In this document: in pieces, positions 58,601 through 64,000 of the stretch
Layout: each line of letters opens with the position of its first letter
Position numbering within the stretch: position 1 is the first letter of the stretch
Assembly (NCBI GenBank): GCA_009739215.1
Contig: VSJF01000015.1
Span: forward strand, 1 to 64,000
Direction of reading: 5' to 3'
DNA: 64,000 bases
Origin: Floccularia luteovirens
Lineage: Eukaryota; Basidiomycota; Agaricomycetes; Agaricales; Squamanitaceae
The notes under the pieces: generated by a model
Seen by the model: only the letters and a program-made list of their open reading frames with translations
The model's database searches: none
Told to the model about the DNA's origin: nothing
Position numbers and translations under genes: made by a program

Positions 58601-60000
58601 GAGCCATTCCATGAATAGGAAAAGAAGTCGGATGACATCAGTCTGAGCTGCTTTGGTGCACTCATCGAGTGCATCAAAAACAAGTATGATTGGGCGATGT
58701 GATGCCTCGACTTTCATCAGTGGCTTGACTACAAGATTTTCGAGGTCCATTTGGAGCTGTTCCCCTTGTTTCCCTTCACGAATGTACTCCCGAGCAGCTT
58801 TCGCAATGTAGGGGTATAAGCTCTTCTGGTTATGGGCGAGTTGATAAGCAATTGTTGGAAGCACATATGTCGTTGTGTTGAAGTGACTTGCGCCAGATAC
58901 AAAGAAAAACGAGGCCCCAAGTGCCCCGCCCTTCTTCAATCTATGAGCCATCTCATACGCTATGGTAGATTTGCCAGTGCCAGCCCCGCCACTTAGGACA
59001 TATATGAAAGAACTGTCATGATCCATGTTTGGTCGGAGGCACCATTCAGTGATCTCGTGAAGCAATGCTGTTCTAGTGCCTTCTAGTGTTCCTGATTTTG
59101 TTGGGTTGGAGGCAGAAGAATAGCCAGCATTGACGTGCGGGAGGTATTTCAGTGCACTTTCGTCGACTATAAACTGTGTGACGAGGAAGCAGTATTGATA
59201 AGTAGAAAAACTTACACTCTCTTTTTGCTCGCTCATGCTCCTCTTGTTGCATACGCTTGATTTGCTATGAATTCATATAAGGATTTCTGTCTACCAGCAC
59301 AAAACAAGAATCAAACCTGGATATCAGCTACAACCCCATTGATCAACATCTCCATCGTTATTCCACCCTGAATCTGTCCCATATGTCAGGACAAAGCGCT
59401 GACCAATCAGTTAGCACCAGTTACATACATTGAATTTTCTTATGGCATCGTCAATGCCAGTCTTGATCTTCGACAACGTATCCTCATTTTTCTTACTCAG
59501 AAGTATCCCAAGAAATCCTGTTTCAAGGCTTTCGGTCTCATTCGTCAGATCATCCAGATCTCTGCGATTATCAAGTTATAGCTAAATCAAATGGTTACTA
59601 TCATGGCAACTTACTTCTTGAGGGTAGCAACCCTCTTCTTTAGGTCGGGTGAATTTACGAGACGAGACCGTGTTTCATTATCGGTTCCAACAGCAGAAGC
59701 CGCCTTGTCTGCAGTCTCCTCGATTATCGATGCGAGAGCTTGTATCTGCTTCGCTATATCCTGCCGTATGCCTTTGTTCCCTTCTGCAGCCTGATCAACC
59801 AAATCATTTAATCGTGCATGGAGATAAATATATATATGTATACGTACCAAAATTATACTGATCAATCCAGACAATGCTGAGGCCGCATTGGATAGTCCAG
59901 GAACGGGAACTAGGTTGAGCGGGCCTTGGGCAATATCCAAAGTCTGCTTTGCGACAGTAAGGATGTCTGTTATAACTTGATCTCTCTTTGATGGAGACAT
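55610..60000 (-). CDS. NLR-like protein, copy 2: N-terminal helical domain, short linker, NACHT, WD40
   Basis: Starts at 60000 with MSPSKRDQVITDILTVAKQT and keeps the exon plan of copy 1. N-terminal helices: VPVPGLSNAASALSGLI, RQDIAKQIQALASIIEE, KKRVATLKK. The linker exon at about 59217-59266 has a single RAKRE unit. The NACHT part has FIYVLSGGAGTGKSTIAYEM and IILVFDALDECT; the 635-residue WD40 part (57517-55610) has GHTETVQCIAWAPDGESLAS and GSADGTIRIWN. The NACHT/WD40 intron is conserved (LSWCE/VHMQKDRNE). No stop interrupts the reading, so both copies look functional. By eye NACHT is more conserved between copies than WD40, and most WD40 changes are substitutions. It would act as an intracellular STAND receptor by family analogy; ligand and output are unknown. 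Confidence 0.87.
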
Positions 60001-60720
60001 TTCTTAGGTTGGATCCTAGGTATGTGAACGTTATTTGTTTTTTATTCATCGCAATGAACAGATCGGACAAGACGTACGGTGTTTATGAGCAAAATTCTCG
60101 ATTGTGATGTGGAAGTGTGGGAAAGAATGGGAGTAGTGGGAGTCTGCACGATCACTCCCATGACATATCTAGTTTGACATATAAGCGCCCATACAGTTGG
60201 TTATATCTGTGGTACTGCTGAACAAAAGAGAAAGTGAGAAATATATATCTAATTAATGAATGAACGACTTACACAAGCTGATGAACATGACATGGGACTT
60301 TCTATGGTAGATGCCATTTCAATGTTTAAACAGCTTGTAGGGTCTCGGATTTCCGTCGCCGGGGTCGGGAATCTTTGTTACATATGACTTCGTGCAGTGG
60401 ACTAACATAAATTCAGAGAAGCTGCGTCTGGTTCGTACACAGAAATAAGTCACGTGACAGTCATCAATCAACCCATTTTTAATTTCAAGCTCTAACCAGT
60501 GACACTGCCTGCACTGGAGGACCTGTAGGAGTAGTCTGAGCTGGGCCGATAATGATAATGTCGGGGAGAGCCTTGGCAGGAATGCGAGGGTCGCTGTTAG
60601 TCGGTGGTCCAAGGAAGGGGCAGAGGTGTGTATGTTTTGTTATACGTGCACTTACTGACTTCCTCACTATTTATAGCTTCCACAGCTGCACAAATCACCT
60701 CCACCTCCCGCTGCTATTTC
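60001..60720. repeat. Right flank of NLR copy 2, duplicated with 53088-53880
   Basis: Blocks such as GACTTACACAAGCTGATGAACATGACATGG (60268-60297 and 53423-53452), TAGGAGT and GCAGGAATGCGAGGGT-GCTGTTAGTC (near 60579 and 53767) occur in the same order beside both NLR copies. This sets the right limit of the duplicated unit at about 60.7 kb. Confidence 0.7.
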
Positions 60721-61961
60721 TCGAACGACGTTATACTTGCAGTGGCAGAAATTATGAATATATATGCCTTTGAGCTTAGGGCCGTGTCTTCACCTGCTGT
60801 TATCGAATGGGGGGTGGAATTCAAACCTGTAAGTGCAGACAAGTAAGCCGGTTCCTCACTTTTTGAAGACACGACTGATTTCTATGTTCGGAAATTGTGC
60901 CTCCTGCTTTGATCGTGGCTTCATAGTCACTTCCTCTTCTTGCAGGAGACAAGAGAAGCGTTACCCTTGCATATACTTACTCGTCTTTTTACTTCAACTG
61001 TCCTAGTCAGCTTTCAACTCGGATACATTGCGCTCTCTTCATCCATAACGCCCAGTTACAAAATCGATATTTCTGTGAGCCTATGATACACCTTCCAGTG
61101 TATTGTCATAACCGCTATATGGTGGGCCTCCTCTGCTACATCTTGAACGTCACAATACAGGTATGAACAATTCTTCACTTATGGCTTCAATTACTTTCAA
61201 AACTTACGCCCATCATCCACACTGCTCCTTGACAGAGCAAATTTATTTGAGAAACATTCGAAAATATTCTTATTCCCTAATAACATGCTCGCAGATGCGG
61301 TTCTTTCTCAGGTCGTCTTAATATGTCGTTAGTAAGACTCAAGGTGGAAAAAGGCACTTTACACTGCCCTAGACACCTTAGCCCCCGGTGATGGCCTGGA
61401 TAGGGACGAAGGTGCCCAGGCAGAAGTTTATGTGAAGGAATCGTGTAATCCCCCTCAGGATGGGATTTGAGACATTGTTGAGTCAAAAAGATGTCGAGTT
61501 GTTAAGTGTGTTGACGCGTGGAATTAGGAGTGAGCGAAGCAAGTATTCGTACCGGCGCCATTGAGCAATTAGTGCCGGTGCTGAGTGAAAAAATGCATAG
61601 TACAATTTGTTTTCAAAGAGTTTGTGCAGTCCGTGAGTAACTCTTTCCTCCTGGCCGCAATATGGATTCTGATTTTTATTCACCTATGGACATCTCTCAG
61701 AACCTTCTTTTCGCGGAACATTTGAATCAGCCCATTCAATTATACTCTCCATCGTCGCCTCTCAGGTCCGCAGGACTACCTGGCCATCATGTGCATTGGT
61801 CTACAAGGACAATGTACTAGATACCCATGTAGCCTCCAGAGTTATATGTATTCAAGCACATCATGGTATTCCCGGTAAATGAATCATGGTTTTATACTCC
61901 TACTATGTAAAAGTATTTCCGCCCGGGAGACTACTCGCTAGTACTCGCAGATACATAACAT
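60721..61961. other. Intergenic stretch, no gene seen
   Basis: No motif or long frame that I can support. It ends at the 3' side of the acyl-CoA synthetase-like gene. Confidence 0.5.
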
Positions 61962-64000
61962 TCAAAGTTTAGCTTTGATCTTCTTCTCTTTCGCCTGATC
62001 ACGAAGAACACGTCGTAGAAGTTTCCCACTTGGAGACGTAGGTATACTGCTAACAAATTCCACACCACCAGTTAATCGCTTGTACGCAACTTTGTTATCA
62101 GCAACATGCTGCAGTGAATCTCTTTAACACTGATCAAAAGGATTGAATTTATACAGGACGTACCTTTGCGATAGATGCCTTTATCTCGTCAGATACTCGC
62201 GAATTTGTCTCGATACGTTTCGCAGCATCATTGGTTAAGACTACGAATGCAAGGGGAACTTCCCCACCTTAACCCACGCAATTAGATATGCTGCAAGTTA
62301 TGACAGTAGTGATGACATACTGAAGTCGTCCGGGACACCCACAACACAAGCATTGGATACGTCGGGATGATCAAGTATACATCCTTCCAACTCAGCAGGG
62401 GCTACCTGGAATCCCCTCACCTATAACATTACAGTTCATCTCTGTGGGATCCAATTTGAATGACGCATATAGTTCACCTTCATAATTTCCTGAGTTGACT
62501 CAACGTAAGTCATTAAAATGAAACACATGGATTGCAACTTACTTTAATACGATCAAGCACCCAAACTTCCCCATTTTTGTCAATCTTGACTTCATCTCCG
62601 CTTTTGACCCAGCTGATTGTAACAAATGAAGTATGGAACGTTTATAGTGCAAACGAATATCTTACCCATCGATGAATGTCTCTTTGCTCCTATACAGTGA
62701 AATCAGCAGATACTCTATACTCACATGACAAAGTATATAAACTCACGCTTGCTCGTTGTTGGCATAACCGAGTGCTACAGATGGTGTTTTGATAACTAAT
62801 TCGCCTGCTTCGTCATATCCACATAGCGAGCCATCCGGTCGAACAACTCTAACCACGGTACCAGGCACAAGTTGGCCAACACCTTATGGAAGATAACCTC
62901 AGTACGAGAGATAACTTACATGGAGTAAGAATCTTACTTCCTGGGGTTCCACGCTTCTGTGAAATGGGCCACATAGTAGTGGCAGCACAGGTTTCAGTCA
63001 TGCCTGTAAACAAAGAATCAATGATTAAATTTCGTAGCTCAAAAAAGCTCTTGCCATATGCTTGTCCAATATGAGCATCAGGAAACATATCGTATAGTCG
63101 TTGAGTGACCTCAAATGACAAAGGCGCAGCTGCGCATATTATGCATCTTATGTAACGTCGAATATCGTAATTCTTCACTGCTGGGTGCTGCACAAAGTCA
63201 TGATGAGAGAACGCAACACGGAGTAAGTGACAGCTTACTTTGCATAAAAGTACTATAATTGGGGGAACGAGCCTGTCGGGGAACAAGTAAGAAGGTGCCG
63301 AAGCATGCCTTTATCAGGAAATGGATGTACATGAGGTGGCTTATACGATGCTTGACAATGCTGTTCAGCATATCCACAAAGTTAAACTTAGGGGACCACA
63401 ACAAGGGTCATCTGGCAGACAAGGCAGACAAGTAAGGAATAGTTGTTGGCTATAAGAATCGACGTACCCCACTAAATAAGATGGTGTGTAGCTATATTAA
63501 TCGAACATTAAACCATGAGGGGGGCCAGGACGGTGATTAAGAAGGCTTACATTAATAACAAGCCCATATATATCTTGTATCATTTCGTAAAGTTAGTGAA
63601 TATATCCACGTCTGTATGCTCGCGAACTCACGGTATAGTGGAAGAACTATTTCCAAATATAAGCATCTTTGCCCACAACAAAAGGAATTTAGAAATAAAA
63701 AGGGCCCACCCCCAATCGCAACATCCCCAAGCCTGAATCGCTGGTCCTTCCAATCACAGTAACCTTCGCCAACCTTGTTATGGGCCATCATCTGGATAAC
63801 ATTCACAATCAGAGAAAAATGCGCGATCGCTACAGCCTGAGAAAGGACAATCAGAAGATACACATACATATACATCTCTAGAATCAAACCTTTGGTCTTC
63901 CTGTTGTACCTGACGAAAAACTCAAGAAAGCTAGCTTTGTTTTTGCTTCACCGGGTCCTAGACGTCTTTCCACAAAACTGGGACTTGAGGCCTGGTTCCC
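61962..64000 (-). CDS. AMP-binding acyl-CoA synthetase / 4-coumarate-CoA-ligase-like, peroxisomal; 5' end outside the window, with apparent frameshift
   Basis: The gene enters from the right edge. Landmarks in order: FLSFSSGTTGRPK (AMP-binding core, about 63890-63930), AVAIAHFSLIVNVIQMMAHN, VLPLYHIYGLVIN, MTLVVVPKFNFVDML, HRISHLMLVPPIIVLL, YIRCIICAAAPLSFEV, QAYGMTETCAATTMWPIS, QLVPGTVVRVVRPDG, GWVKSGDEVKIDKNGEVWVL, GFQVAPAELEG and SGKLLRRVLRDQAKEKKIKAKL. The end AKL is a type 1 peroxisome signal. It activates a carboxylic acid with ATP and CoA; 4CL-like peroxisomal enzymes take medium/long fatty acids or cinnamates. Between MTLVVVP and KFNF (63388-63396) one extra base shifts the frame with no intron to explain it, so the copy may be inactive or the base may be an error. 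One intron, after QAYG, has a GC donor. Confidence 0.85.

Noticed and set aside
1..64000. CRISPR arrays, insertion sequences, prokaryotic operons
   Set aside because: The window is eukaryotic, and no spaced identical repeats or transposase-like frames were seen.

Overview
The window is nuclear DNA of a filamentous basidiomycete, most likely a mushroom-forming agaricomycete. The evidence is protein-coding genes broken by many introns of about 45-85 nt with GT..AG (sometimes GC..AG) borders, and a gene set typical of that group: a fungal heme peroxidase, F-box proteins, NACHT-WD40 NLR-like proteins, a Crinkler-like NTPase, small secreted proteins and a thaumatin-like/ricin-B lectin fusion. Most gene models were built by joining exons by eye, so exon borders are inferences unless stated otherwise.

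Layout, left to right. 0-2.6 kb: gene-poor, with two imperfect short-period repeat tracts. 2.6-5.4 kb (-): membrane-anchored aspartic protease with a long tail. 6.7-7.6 kb (+): F-box protein. 9.4-11.5 kb (+): MFS monocarboxylate-type transporter. 12.2-14.0 kb (+): secreted heme peroxidase. 14.2-15.3 kb (+): RGG-box 2H phosphoesterase (AKAP7/ASCC1-like). 15.5-16.4 kb (+): Rho1 GTPase. 17.3-18.6 kb (+): secreted thaumatin-like/ricin-B lectin. 19.1-21.1 kb (-): F-box/LRR-like protein. 21.6-23.6 kb (+): METTL16-type m6A methyltransferase. 24.4-25.7 kb (+): ComA/HSA32-like protein. 26.2-32 kb is accessory sequence: an NLR relic (-), a Crinkler-type P-loop NTPase (+), a small secreted protein (-) and a WD40 relic (+) between direct repeats.

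32.8-35.3 kb (-): PHS-family phosphate transporter. 36.2-37.4 kb (+): HSL-type alpha/beta hydrolase. 37.5-38.2 kb (-): unknown membrane-anchored protein. 38.4-40.9 kb (-): two paralogous small secreted proteins, each with a clear TATA box. 43.0-45.1 kb (-): Rad52. 45.6-48.1 kb (+): carnitine acetyltransferase. 48.6-60.7 kb: a tandem segmental duplication with two apparently intact NLR genes (N-terminal helical domain, linker, NACHT, WD40), with an inverted WD40 relic between them. 62.0 kb to the right edge (-): acyl-CoA synthetase/4CL-like enzyme with a peroxisomal AKL tail, an apparent internal frameshift, and its 5' end outside the window.

The window mixes conserved housekeeping genes (Rho1, METTL16, Rad52, carnitine acetyltransferase) with fast-evolving islands. 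The strongest biological story is the NLR island: two tandem copies plus at least three degraded pieces of the same architecture, showing recent birth-and-death evolution of a putative non-self recognition/cell-death receptor. The two intact copies differ most visibly in a 15-bp tandem repeat coding for an E/R-rich linker between the N-terminal domain and the NACHT domain.
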